A stretch of DNA of 64,000 bases from Microcebus murinus. Taxonomy: Eukaryota > Chordata > Mammalia > Primates > Cheirogaleidae. Position 1 is the stretch's first letter. Each line of letters opens with the position of its first letter. The translations under genes were made by a program, and so were the position numbers. The DNA lies in the NCBI RefSeq assembly GCF_040939455.1, contig NC_134108.1, positions 51,645,501 through 51,709,500 of the forward strand. Direction: 5' to 3'. This document shows positions 11,591-23,137 of the stretch, one piece after another. The notes beneath the pieces were generated by a model. The model did not search any database, was not told the origin of the DNA, and saw only the letters and a list, made by a program, of their open reading frames with translations.

Positions 11591-12560
11591 TCTCCACCTT
11601 TAATAATAAAATTGTTTCATTATTCGGTTACCTTCATGTTCAGAGAGAAATGTGTCCCACAGTAATAACAGCTAAAAATAAAAGCTATATTTTGGTCTAC
11701 AGTAAGAGACACAAAGCATTTTGTATGCAATTTGGCTCCCTTTTGCATTTGATATTTAGTCAGTCTCATGTTATATAACTCTAAAAGTATATAGGAAAAA
11801 CTCCCATTTACATTATGGACATCTGTCCTTTTGTTAGTTTATCTTATATTCCCTAAAAGAGCATTTGTTATATAAAAGAAAGGACTGAGGCACAACCATC
11901 TTATTCCAATTATTTTCCTAGATCGGCCCTCCTGTGAGTCCAGCGTTTGATTTACCCTCCACGGTTGCTGGCCCTGCCTGTTGCACCTATTTTTTCCTTC
12001 TTTCTAAAACACACATTCTTCCCCCTACAAACACATGTCCTCGTTTCATTAGTCAGAGAGGGCATAACACCAATTAGCAAGGCTGTAAACGGCAATATAT
12101 TCCACACAGAGACGGAAAATGGAAGGAAATGAAAGGAACATAATTTAGTCAAAGGGTAAAATTTCCAGGTCATCAACTCTGCCAGCCCTACAAATTGGTT
12201 TTTCCATTCCAAAAGTCTAAAACACTGTAAAAATCTCCATAAAGAGAAGTGGTTCTAATACCAAGTGAACAGCTAGTTTTGGTTGTTTCCAGACCTTCAA
12301 TGAGCAACTTGCATTCACAAAAGATCAAGGGAAAGGATACTCTTGTTTATCTGATAAAAAGTTGGAGGAGAAGCTGCTAAAACTGAGAACACCTGATTTG
12401 TTACCTCCACAAAGATCCTTCATAGCCTCCTTAGCTTTGCCAAATTGTACTAGAATTTAGGATGATGCTTTGATGGAAAGGACATGAAAAGGACAATGAA
12501 CTGAAGGACTGACACACTTGCCTTATGCCAAACATTTCCTTTGTGTCCTTAGAGTAAAAG
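11591..12560. other. unassigned stretch
   Basis: No repeat or coding region recognised. Confidence 0.5.
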
Positions 12561-12564
12561 GAGA

Positions 12565-12785
12565 ATCTGATTTGGTTATCTGAAGACCTTACGTAAATGC
12601 CATCTCTGCCACATCTAACTGTATCACCTTGGGCAGGACATTTAATCTCTCTGATTTTAAGATTCTTCACCTGCAAAATAAGGACGATGATATGACATGC
12701 CACAGAGTTGTTACAGGATTTAAATGAGACAGTACTTGTGAAAGCACTTTGCAAACTATGAACCTCTTTACAGATTTTAATTATT
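12565..12785 (+). repeat. MIR
   Basis: Plus-orientation MIR with 'catctctgccacatctaact', 'accttgggcaggacatttaa', 'ggatttaaatgagacagta' and 'gaaagcactttgcaaacta'. Confidence 0.88.
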
Positions 12786-12974
12786 ATAAGATCCTCTGCC
12801 TTATAGAAACATTTTAATAAATGTTACATGAGTGTACTACTTTCAACTTTCCAAAGAAAATATACCATATATTTCTATATATCAAAGTTCTTGTTTACAT
12901 CAGACACATCAAAAACCAGGAGAGTAGATATTTAATTTTCAATGCCTGATTAGTCTACAATATACTGTGTGCCA

Positions 12975-15640
12975 TTCAATATTCATTAATTCATTAAATA
13001 AAAAAAAATTTGAGTTACCACAGTGAATAAAATGCCCTCAAGGAGCCTATGTTTTGAATGAGAGAGACACAGAATTCAAAAGGAAGCTGATATTAATTAT
13101 AATGCCAGGTATTGGACAATTCTACAAAGAAAAACAAACTTGGTTAACAGGATGGTACTGTTTTCAGGGCAGTCCAGGCAGGTCTCTCAGAAGGAAAATG
13201 TTTGAACAGAGACTTAAATAATGTGCGGTGGGGGAAGGGGGTGGGCCAAACACACCTGGGGGAAGAGCACTGCCACTCACAGGGAACAGCAAGTACAACA
13301 GCTTGACTCTGACATGGTCCAGGGAAGTCAAAAAGTCTGGTGTGTCTGGAAGGGCTGAGTGAGACAGACAGTGGCAGGAGATGATGCAGTTGGGGACTAG
13401 GTCATAGGCCACGTGGCTTTGGATTTTATTCTGAGTGTAAAGGGGAAGCACTGAGGGTTTGGGGCAGGGGAATAACACTGTAAGATTTAGGTTTTGCCCG
13501 ACTCCCTTTGGGATAAAAGTTCTTAATTTAAGAAACAAAAGAATTCCTCTGGCTAGTATGTAGAGAAAAGATTGTAGTCAGGAGGGTAAGAGTAAAAAAA
13601 GGAAGACCAAGCAGGAGGCCACTGGGATGATCCAAGCTGTACGTGACGGAAGTATGGACTAGGATGACAGCAGTAGTGAACGAGCTGAGAAGTGGTCAGA
13701 CTCCAAACATGTTTTAGGTATGTGATATTATAGAATGAAGTGGGGTGTGAGAGAAAGAACGGTTTCCAGAATGATTCCAGGATTTGTTGGCCTGACTGAG
13801 TTTTTCAGACTTACTGAGATGGGGAACAGTGAGAAAGGAGCAGATCTGGGGGGAGTTAGTGTAAGTTGGGTTTGAGACCTACTAGGTTAGAAAGGCATGT
13901 TAGCATCTAAGTAGAGATGTTGGGAAGGCTGTTGGACATATCAGTCTGGGGTGCAGGAGAGAGATGGACATTAGAGATAGAAATGTGGAGTCATCGTCAT
14001 ACTGGTGATTTAAGGTTGTGACACTAGATAGCTCACCTAGAAAGTAAATGCAGAGAGAGAGAAGGGCTCCCGGGCTGAGCCCTGAATCTTTCCAACATTT
14101 AGAACTTGGGAAGAGAAGGAATAACCAGCAAAAGAGTCAAAAAGAGATTTCATGGAGGTAAGAGAAAAATGAGGAGTGTTTCCTAATCTGTGCAGAACTC
14201 AGGCAGGAAAATAGTATTATTAATTAGACACCCCTTGAGGACCTCAAGAGTCTCATAGAAAGTGTTTCGTAGAAGCCTGATTGGAGTAGCCTTTATGGGA
14301 AGAAAGTGGGATGAGAGGAAGTAGAAATATCAAGTATAAACAACTCTTTTGTGGGTTTTTTCTGTAAAGGAGATCAGAGAAATGAGGGGATATAGAGTCT
14401 AGGAAAGTGTGCATGTTTTTAAGATAGATGATATTATGGCATATCTGTATGCTGATCAGAATGACCCGAAGGAAAAGATGAATAAGGAAATGGAAGGGAG
14501 GAGGGGTTTTTCTAGGGGCAATGATCCATGAGTAGGGGAGATGGGATGGGACCAAGAACTCAAGTGGATGGCCTGGCTTAGTTAGGAGCATGAACATAAT
14601 AGTAATAGGAGAAAGGTTGAGGAGGTGGGTACAAATGAATACAAATTGGTAGCAGCAGGTGTCAGATTTCTATAGGACTGGTTCTATTTTCTTGGAACAA
14701 GTAAGGTCATCAGCTGAGATGGGGATGGGCCTTAAAGATTTGAGGAGAGGAAAAGATGTGGGAGAATGAATGACTCAAGGAAACCCAGCAGGATCACTGG
14801 GTCAGCACCTAAGACCCATGTGGCATATGTGGTCATAGATTTAAAGTAAAACCAGTCAGCACAGTTGAGAATTTTTCTCCAGTCACATTTGGTTAGAAAA
14901 TGTTTACTTAGAGAACTATGCATGTCAAATTGGGGTTTTCCCAGGTGAAGGTAAGAAGACAAGGGTCAAGGGAGCTGAGGGTGTGTGCAAAGGAGTAATG
15001 ATAATGGACCGAAAAATCCACCCTGGAGGGAGTTAGCTGGAACTATAGAAAGTGGGATAAATCAAGGTTTTTGGAGATGGTGAAATTTCTGGCAATGACA
15101 ACATAACAGTGAGCATGGAGGAGGTGGGAAGGGCAGAAAACTGAGAAGCAAAGGTGCAAGGACAGGTCATCTACATGGCTACTGAAATCCCCAGCAGCAA
15201 ATGGAGGAATAGTGCTGGAAGGAGAGAATGTGGCCCAGGTGTCCAACTCTTCATTGAATGACAGTCCCTAGGAGGACTCCAGGATAGCAAGGATGCATGC
15301 CTCCCAGGGACCTGAGGGTCTGGCAAACACCTCCTCTTCCACTGGGTGAGAGCTGGAACTGAGAGGCAGGCAGGAAGATACCATCTTCAGGGGAAGTGCA
15401 GGTTTTGCTCAGAGAAAGGAGAAATGTCATAGAGAGTTTGGGGGATTTTCCTGATGGTGCACCCCAAGATCCAGAAGACACAGTGCAAGGGCTTGGGGGT
15501 GGGGCAGAGGTGGGAGTGTCCAGAAAATATGTAGTAAAGATGTTAATGACAAGCAATGACCAGAGAGGCTGGGCTTCTGGTGGTGATGAGGTGACAGGCA
15601 TACAGGGCTGACAGTGTTAGTGCCAATGGGCTCTTAATGG
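12975..15640 (-). mobile_element. long LINE2 (L2) with reverse transcriptase remnant
   Basis: About 2.7 kb follows the reverse complement of L2 without large breaks. The 3' tail is at 12975 and the ORF2 C-terminal region at 13200-13950, for example 'ctttggattttattctgagt'. The reverse transcriptase core lies at about 13950-14600. Translated on the minus strand, the polymerase motif C (F/Y-A-D-D in the family) appears as Y-D-D-D near 13992-14004. The preceding V-P-Q-G-S-V-L-G-P motif appears as K-I-Q-G-S-A-R-E-P near 14064-14104. Upstream domains continue to about 15640. Stops and frameshifts are frequent, so it is dead. L2 encodes an ORF2 with AP endonuclease and RT, and most genomic copies are only a few hundred bp. 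Confidence 0.88.
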
Positions 15641-16002
15641 GCGGCGGGTGAGCAGTTCTCACTGTAGCCTCCTTCCGTGTGCAGAGGGAGGACAGGACAA
15701 GCAAAATGGTCATGTGAGTCCTGTGTCATCATTAGATTTTTATTTTTATATATTGTTAATAACTTTTGTATGTTTACTTGGAAGCTTAGGAAAAGCCAAT
15801 TGATTATTTTCCTTCAAAGAGGGTGCCAAATAGGTGAAAAAAATACATTTTAATGTGTTTTGTGTTATATGTTCCTAGAAAAGTTGTTTGGTAGAAACCA
15901 ATATTATTTATAACTTGCTATTAATAGTTAAAGGAAGTTAAATTACTTTGCAAAGTGGAGAACCCTTTGCAAACAACTCTTTGCCTTATTTCCAAAATTT
16001 TG

Positions 16003-16221
16003 CTTTTTGTATATACATATATATATATATTTTTTTTTTTTTTGGTTGGGGGTTGTGAGGAAGGATGTTCAGTTGCCTTGTTTGTTTCTGTTGAGACAGG
16101 GTCTCACTCTTGCTCAGGCTAGTTTTGAATTCCTGAGCTCAAGCAATCTTCCTGCCTCGGCCTCCCAGAGCGCTAGGATTACAGGCGTGAGCCACCACGC
16201 CTGGCCACTTTTTGTACATAT
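16003..16221 (-). mobile_element. Alu left-monomer-only insertion (FLAM-like) with TSD
   Basis: 16085-16207 is the reverse complement of an Alu left arm (starting ggccaggcgtggtggctcac on the minus strand). A T-run at 16030-16042 marks the tail, and about 40 bp of non-Alu sequence sits between tail and arm. Flanks share ctttttgta at 16003 and 16208, consistent with a decayed TSD. The right arm is absent. Confidence 0.75.
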
Positions 16222-17685
16222 TAGACTGTCTTAAATCATAATGGGGGAAAGAAGAGAAGATAAAAACGTGAAAGTGAATTAAATCCTTTAGTATTTTAAA
16301 AATAGTGCCCATATAGTTCAACTGGAAAAGTTCACTAGAGCCAAATTTACATCATTTTAGTACTTCAATGCATCTCTTGTGTTGACATAAATAGCATAAA
16401 TGTTAATGCTTATATTATGTTTATAACACAAGTAAAAATATCTCTGCTGCAGAGAGTTTTAGATGGAAATTTCTCTAAAGAACAAGCTTCATTTTCTACA
16501 GAATTCATCTAAGAAAGATAAAGGAAGAAGTTAGATGACTGAACTGGGAGGTAACTCAGCAAGTGTATTAGTCATGAAGAAGTCTTACTGATAAAAACAA
16601 TGAACTCCAGCACTTACTTTAATGAGTCAAGTTTCTTTCAGTCTGCAGTTGGTATCAGTCACTCTACTATTTCAGGCTAGCTATGATTCTTTAAGGATAA
16701 TTCATCATTTTCTGCAGATCAAGGGGTCATTACAAGGTAAACACTATTCTTTACACACACCAAGAAGTAATTACATCAAGGTAGTCCCCTAGACTTTGTT
16801 GAACATATTTACAGGAACAATTTACTTCTAGAGCATTTTAGTCACCACTCAACTCTTAGGGCCTTTAAAAAGCAACTACTTTTAACCTACTTTACAATGA
16901 CAACATCACTTCTAAAATGAATCTCCCAAAAAAGGGTGCTAATGTGAATCGCGGTTCTAGTCACCTAATCATGCTCCCATGGTGCCTGTTGATAGCATTA
17001 CCACATTCTTATCTCACTGTTGATGCTTAAGGGCAGGGACCATCTTTCATCCTCCTCATAATAAACATTATGGAATGAGAAAATGAAGACAGGCATGAAT
17101 TGTCCCAAGTCAGAGTGGCAGAAGAATGAAATATGTATTTTTTTAATTCTTGAAAAACCAAACAAGGCCCTATCTACTAGATTAGTGATGATGCTGCCAC
17201 CTAAAGAGCTTTGCCAATGTTTCCCAAATAATATTTAATATACTCTTTTAAGAAGGAATTGGTGCTGCTAAGGGAATTCCAACCTTTTACATTATTAAAA
17301 AAGAAAAAAGAGTGGGATGGGGAAGAAATAGAATAGCTCAGAATCGCTAGAAAACAGGAGAATGATTACCGGGAAAATAGAGAATTATTTTTAAAAGGCT
17401 ACAACAATTGCCAATTTATAAGATTCATTTCATTATTTTGAAATACTAATAAAAATAATATCGACAGGACAGCTAATTATGGGCCAAACTATGAGGGTAT
17501 TTACATGAAATTTACCTAACTTATTCTTTAAAAATATTAGCTGTGAGATATTAATTTTCTCAAGTCATGCAGAGGTGTCACACTTAAGAATAGGAGACAT
17601 GGGTATTATATGTGAAATAAAAGTTCTATAGTAGTTTTTTTTCTAATTTTGGATTATTTCATAGTCTAGAAGTAGACATAACATA
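16222..17685. other. unassigned AT-rich stretch
   Basis: No feature recognised except a possible L2 tail of about 50 bp near 17025-17075 ('agggcagggaccatctttca'), too short to call firmly. Confidence 0.45.
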
Positions 17686-17689
17686 CTCA

Positions 17690-18065
17690 GATAACAGAGA
17701 TAAAATTTAAAATATTTAACAGCCTCTAAATATCAGTATTACATACAATGAGATATTATATACTCATTAAGTTTTTTGAAGAAACAATTAAATGGAAAAT
17801 TCTCATAATATATTTTTAGTGAAAAATGAAAGGCACAACTTATATATATGTGTATATATATGTAAATACATATATGTACATATACATTATTAATTTTTTC
17901 CAAAAAATATAAAATGTTAAAACCAGAAACCCTACCAAAATATTGAAAAATGATTCAAAGATTATCTCTGAAGAATGGGATTTGGAATTTTTTTTCTTTT
18001 CAAAATTTTTCATTTATTCAATGTAAAAAATAAGTATGTGTCTTTTAACAGAAATTATATAGTAC
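17690..18065 (+). mobile_element. old LINE1 (L1M) 3' fragment
   Basis: 'aatgagatattatatactca', 'agattatctctgaagaatgg' and the following T-rich then 'caatgtaaaaaataagtatg' sequence match the end of L1M ORF2 and its 3' UTR. No intact frame. Confidence 0.75.
17836..17888. repeat. TA/TG-rich microsatellite inside the L1M
   Basis: Alternating purine-pyrimidine run (tatatatatgtgtatatata...) of about 50 bp. Confidence 0.85.
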
Positions 18066-18294
18066 AATTAAAAAGAATGGAAATAAAATTATCTCAGTTG
18101 CCAAAGCTTCCTGCATGCCTCTACCAAAAAAATAAAAAAAGGAGGCTCTATTACACTGCAGCTTCCTCCTTGTCTTCCTTTTTTCACCAAACTTGTAAAA
18201 TGCATCATTTATGCTTATGGTCTGCATTTTTTAGCTTCTATTCACACCTTAACTTCTTCCTAGCCAGCTTATGAAACCTATCATGCTCGGAAGC

Positions 18295-18560
18295 CCAATT
18301 CACACGTGTTTCCAATGACCTCAACAGTTAAATTCAACTTCTTTGCTCAATCTTTATTCTTCTTGAATGCACTGCTGTTTTTGACTCTCTGAACACTTTA
18401 TTCTCCAAATTCTTTCTTCTCATGGCCCCCAAGATGCTGCAGATCCTGGTCTCCAGCTGGTTCTCCTGAAATGCTCTAATTTTCAGCCTCTCACCCTGCT
18501 TTCATTTCCCACCTACAAACTGGGTTTCTCAAGGCTCCCTGACCTTCCTTCTTCATCCCC
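18295..18560 (+). repeat. LINE2 fragment from the RT region
   Basis: 'ccaatgacctcaacagttaa', 'gcactgctgtttttgac' and 'ccagctggttctcctgaa' correspond to the L2 stretch coding for the region around 'S-A-A-F-D-T-V-D'. It is short and full of indels. Confidence 0.6.
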
Positions 18561-18684
18561 CTCTCACTGATGAGTTCGGCTCAGCTGCTGTTCTGTCTCA
18601 CCTGGCAGGCTCCCTCTTGAGAAGTGGGTACGAAAACATGAATAGTGAATATAGAAATAGGGCATGTGCTTAGTTAGACACCAT

Positions 18685-18805
18685 TCATCCATTCTGTCAT
18701 CCAACAAACATTTACTGGGATCCTCTGGTGCCAAAAAATATAATAGGCACTTGGGGTTCAAAACTATGATCCCTGCACTCAGGAATTTACGAACTGCTTA
18801 GTCCT
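18685..18805 (-). repeat. LINE2 3' end, reverse orientation
   Basis: 'ccaacaaacatttactggga', 'aataggcacttggggttca' and 'atccctgcactcaggaattt' match the reverse complement of the L2 3' terminus. Confidence 0.75.
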
Positions 18806-19285
18806 ATAAAGACAGGGTTGTGTGGCCATAAAAGAAGTATGCACATATAGGCTGCATCAGAATACAAGAGGGAGCTAACAATTCTAGTGAGACAGGGTCA
18901 GAAAAAAACTCAAGCTGACATCCAGGCCCAGAACATTGAAAGAAAACTGAATCTAGGGTGGATGCTAAATATGGACAAAGTGAGAGCAGAAACCAGAAAG
19001 CAATGAAATTTTGAGATCCTTGCCCACAGATGAACAGGACAAGACTTAGAGTCACATCTGAGGTGGGGTCCAAATGACATTCAATGCAAAGCCCTCTGCT
19101 TTGGAGGGCCTCTTATGAAGAGGCCGTACTCTCTGAGGCTCAGCTCCAGTGGGTCTAAAAGCACTATGGACCCAAATTCCTGGAGAGCACATCCAGAGAT
19201 GGGCCTCGCCAATCTTAAACTCAACCATAAATGGTTTTCCCCACCGCCAAAAATGATTTTACACAAAGTTCTTTTAAGGGCACGG
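18806..19285. other. unassigned stretch
   Basis: Possibly a continuation of reverse L2, but too diverged to assert. Confidence 0.35.
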
Positions 19286-19289
19286 CAAC

Positions 19290-19545
19290 GGAAATTCATC
19301 ATCCAGCCCTGAAACCTTGGAATTGCTTTCTACTCTTCTACTCGCCCATGACCCACATGCAGCCACCTGCTGACTTGTAATGATCCTCCCATTGTTATGC
19401 TCACATACGACTCATGTTTCATTGCCACTGTGGCCTCTGAAGTCCAGGATTTTATGCCCTGAGACCTGAGTAGTGACCATCGTCTCCTCTGCTCATCTTC
19501 CCTGGTCTCCAGTGCACTCCACTCCTTCTCTCCTGGGTGTGTTGA
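19290..19545 (+). repeat. LINE2 fragment (ORF2 C-terminal region)
   Basis: 'cctgaaaccttggaattgct' followed by 'tgacccacatgcagccacct' matches the L2 stretch 'aaccttggagtcatccttga ... cacatccaatc'. It is diverged; the 139-codon minus frame overlapping it is a by-product. Confidence 0.55.
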
Positions 19546-20326
19546 CTGCCTCAGTTTCCCCCAATGGGATGGCTTCTTGTCTCTGTTCCAGAACAGACTC
19601 ACTGCCTCAGGAAGCCTCCCTACGATGCCAGGAAGCTTCCTCAGAGATCTCTCCTGTTTGCACATGTCCACAGTTCTTACCTTCCTCACTGCTCTGTTGG
19701 CATAGTTTACTCCTATCCTGACCCCTCTGGTATTTGGCACTTTCGGCAAATGAGGCTTTACCCATAACTGAATGTACTAGAAAATGGAAGTTTGCCAAAA
19801 TGTAACTTTACAAAAAAATCTAACTATTTTTTGACAGACATTTTTGCCAAAAAATTAAGTGATTCTTTGCCCTCAGAGTATGCTGAATGTGTTTCATCTT
19901 TTCCTTCAATACTTGGAAGGATTTTGAAATGTATAAAATCACTATGTAGTAATTGTTGGAGCCACCTGGGAGGACATCTGTATGGGCTTATCCCTTGTTG
20001 TAAGTTGATGTTAAATGTTTCTCATTTGCTAGACTTAGGAAGAACTGCAGAGTGAATCAGAAAACCAAAGTTGATAGATCAGCAATTTTATAGACACACA
20101 ATTTTAAATCAATATGGTCTGGCCTAGGGACAGCTTCATCTTCCTATACAGAAAGGAATAGAGACTTCAAAACAGCTATATTTGCTGCTCAGAAGACCTT
20201 TCTCCCTCTGCCTTGAGATTTTTGATTATAAGTCAGAGTTGAGCTTGCTAGAGGCGTCTTTTGAGTGAGTGGCATTAAGTAGGCATTTCTGTACTTAACT
20301 TTTCCAGCATGACCACTTGTCACTTT
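19546..20326. other. unassigned stretch
   Basis: No feature recognised. Confidence 0.45.
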
Positions 20327-20341
20327 AAAACATAGAACTTT

Positions 20342-20678
20342 GGCCGGGCGCTGTGGCTCACGCCTGTAATCCTAGCTCTTGGGAGGCTGAGGCGGGAGGA
20401 TTGCTCAAGGTCAGGAGTTCAAAACTAGCCTGAGCAAGAGCGAGACCCCGTCTCTACTATAAATAGAAAGAAATTAATTGGCCAACTGATATATATATAA
20501 AAAAATTAGCCGGGCATGGTGGCGCATGCCTGTAGTCCCAGCTACTCGGGAGGCTGAGGCAGAAGGATCACTCAAGCCCAGGAGATTGAGGTTGCTGTGA
20601 GCTAGGCTGACGCCACGGCACTCACTCTAGCCTGGACAACAAAGTGAGACTCTGTCTCAAAAAAAAAAAAAAAAAAAA
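20342..20678 (+). mobile_element. AluL (strepsirrhine Alu), full length, with TSD
   Basis: Starts ggccgggcgctgtggctcac, has the extended linker gaaagaaattaattggccaa plus a TA run between arms, and ends in a run of about 20 A. Flanks repeat aaaacatagaacttt at 20327-20341 and 20676-20690 (15 of 15, partly within the tail). Internal Pol III box A and B positions are retained, so this looks young. Confidence 0.97.
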
Positions 20679-20690
20679 ACATAGAACTTT

Positions 20691-21088
20691 GAAGGGTTAT
20701 ATTTAATTCTTACATTTCTTTGTCTTTCTCATGGCATAATGCTTACTGTATACATGTAATAAATGTCTGTTGAATCCACAAGTATGAACCCAAGTCATTG
20801 CCAAGAAGACTCTTGTCATGATGGCAGTTAACAGTTGGAAAAAATAGTTTTAAGTTGATGGTGAAACTGTTCAGGCTAAAACAAAAATGGAGTTTGGAAA
20901 AGGAATTTAGAATTAAATTTTAGAGCAGTTAATGGCAAAGAACTGATAAGATATTCACCTTTTTTGCTTGACCCCAGTCCCAGCTCGGTTGCCACATTCT
21001 CTTCCTCGCTCTTCAACACATCAGCTGCCAATTTATAGCCCTGCTTTTTACATTTATATTTTTTAAATTATTTTTTAATTTTAATTTT
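20691..21088. other. unassigned stretch
   Basis: A short L2/MIR-like terminus ('aataaatgtctgttgaatcc') occurs at 20757-20778; nothing else was recognised. Confidence 0.4.
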
Positions 21089-21089
21089 T

Positions 21090-21465
21090 AAAACTTAAAA
21101 AAATCAATTAAAAATGTAAATCTTATTACTTTTTTCTCTGTTAAAGTAAAATAACTCAATCTAAAACAATCCAAGAAACACAAAATAAGCTGGAAATTAA
21201 AACCCCCATAATGCCACACCTAGAGATAACCATCGTATTTTTCAGTACACACAGACATTTTGCAACAAAAATTAGATTAGATTATAAACTGTTCTTTTTG
21301 AGATTTATTAACAGTATATGACAAGTATCTTTTATGTGAATAAACACATAATGCGTTTAATGAATGCCATAATTTGTTTAGTGAATCCTTGATGTTAGGA
21401 CTTTTAGGATGGTTTCAGTTTTTGACATTATAATTCACTTTGAGATAAACACCCATCATTTATTC
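21090..21465 (+). repeat. ancient interspersed repeat, family not resolved
   Basis: The order 'agataaccatcgtatttttc', 'cagtacacacagacat', 'aactgttctttttgagattt', 'gaatgccataatttgtttag' and 'aggatggtttcagtttttga' matches a widespread mammalian repeat with 'ataaccactgttaac...tttaggttgtttccaattttt'. I recognise the pattern but not the class with certainty. Confidence 0.5.
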
Positions 21466-21598
21466 AAATATTTATAACTTGTCTTCTTTTCTCCACATTT
21501 CAGCCTAAGTCCCACATTTGAGAACATTGGGCAACACATTCTGAAGAAAGGTATCAGAAAAATCTGTGCCAGGGGTACTAAAATATAGCAGAACCAGT

Positions 21599-22138
21599 CT
21601 AGCAACTATCAAGCCCTGTTTTTTTTACCCCAGGCTTACATAAAATAAAACTAGAAATCTGAAGAGAGACTGAAGATGCCATTAGAGTAAAGCTTATGTT
21701 TGAGTATCCTTCCCTTTCCCCATGGGGGAAGAGTTGAGTACTTGTCTCCCCTCTGCAGCAAACCAACTGAGAGAAACCCCAAGAAAACCAACAATAGAAA
21801 TCAGGAATGCCTGCAAGGACAGGCAGCATAATACTTAACTCCCCATACATGTTTATTGTGCTATGGCATTTTGGCCCTGGAGCTGCCATGGGCCCACGAT
21901 AGGAGCAGCCCGGGGAGAGTTCTGCCAATGTGTCCTGGAGTTTGGAGACATACATGGACACAGGGCAGTGCTGGCTCCCTGCCAGGAGAGCTCTGAAAGC
22001 TGAGGGACCAAGAAGCAGGGACAGAGGGAACAGTCTGCAGAGGGAACAGAATAAGTAAACTCTGTTGCAGTGTTCCAGATGGGCATGGCTTGCACTGTCT
22101 GGATTGTGGGTCTCTAAGAGGCCTGAGTGCTCCGGCAA
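21599..22138 (-). other. 179-codon open frame, probably not a gene
   Basis: This is the longest uninterrupted ATG frame in the window (179 codons). The predicted product is rich in Ser, Leu, Cys and Pro and has no domain, signal or motif I recognise. No CpG island, Kozak-quality context or splice-site arrangement was found, and no poly(A) signal is placed to suit it. Length is notable in AT-rich DNA, but this local region is G+C-richer, which lengthens chance frames. It could be part of an unrecognised old repeat or retrocopy. Confidence 0.15.
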
Positions 22139-23037
22139 GAGGAACTCAGCACTAAGGAGGAGGCTGTGGGGTGGACTGCCAGGCAGGGCTCAGGGAAGGT
22201 ATCTGAGAGGAGAGAGCCACATCATTGCCCACACCAGGGAAAGCTGTGGGGACCTCTCAGGAATTCACAAAAGCACCCCTGGACAGAGACAATCAGCATT
22301 TGAATATTTGAAGGTCTGTCATATATAGAGGTCAAGAGAAGACAGTCCAGTTTTACCAACTTAGTAGAAAGACCTTTGCCCCTCTTCTTCCACCTCTCCT
22401 CTCTCTGCCCAACACTGAGGGCAGAAGTGGAGAAAGAGCCCTGGAGGTTACTTTATATAAACAGAATTTTACAAAGCATTTTATACATAATTATGTTGTT
22501 CATTATTATTTTTATGCAAAAAAGGTCACTCCCTGAAAACAAACACATTTAAAACGTATAAACATATAACTTAATGAGAAACTTGATGTTATTTGACTGG
22601 AGTTTAAAAGTTGAAATCATGAAATGGTCTTTGACATTCTATGAGTTTTGACTTTGCATATTAGTAGCAACCAGGACTGAAAACTTGGACTCTTAAAAAT
22701 TATAGGAGCGTATAAAATCAGAGCTCCCATCTCTCACTTTGTCAGATTGAAGGTACACTTATGTTAAAAAAAATTAGGATTTCTTCAAAATTCTGCCCGT
22801 TGAATGCATTATTATTATTTTGGCCTCAAATGAGGTCATCTTTGGCAAGGTTTGTGTCCTTAATGTTGCATCTATCAGAAAGGAAGGGATTATAAGTCTA
22901 CTTTCAATTTTGAAGTCATATGGGTTGTTCTATAGTGTTTGCAGGTGACCTTTGCTGGCAGAGAGTGATAAAAGCCTGCCTCAACACCTCCTCCCCTGCC
23001 ACGTTACACAGTGGTATGCCTCCGATTTCTGCTTCCA
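22139..23037. other. unassigned stretch
   Basis: No feature recognised. Confidence 0.45.
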
Positions 23038-23137
23038 CTCTGGTCCAGTTGCAACATTTTTAACATAGCCTGCAGGATGTTGCCATGATTCTCTCTGGTC
23101 CAGTGGAAACATCCTTAACATTGCCTGCAGGGTTTTG
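23038..23137. repeat. imperfect 55-bp tandem duplication
   Basis: ctctggtccagt...gcctgcagg at 23038-23082 recurs at 23093-23137 with roughly 85 percent identity by eye (ttgcaacatttttaacatag versus tggaaacatccttaacattg). Confidence 0.85.
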
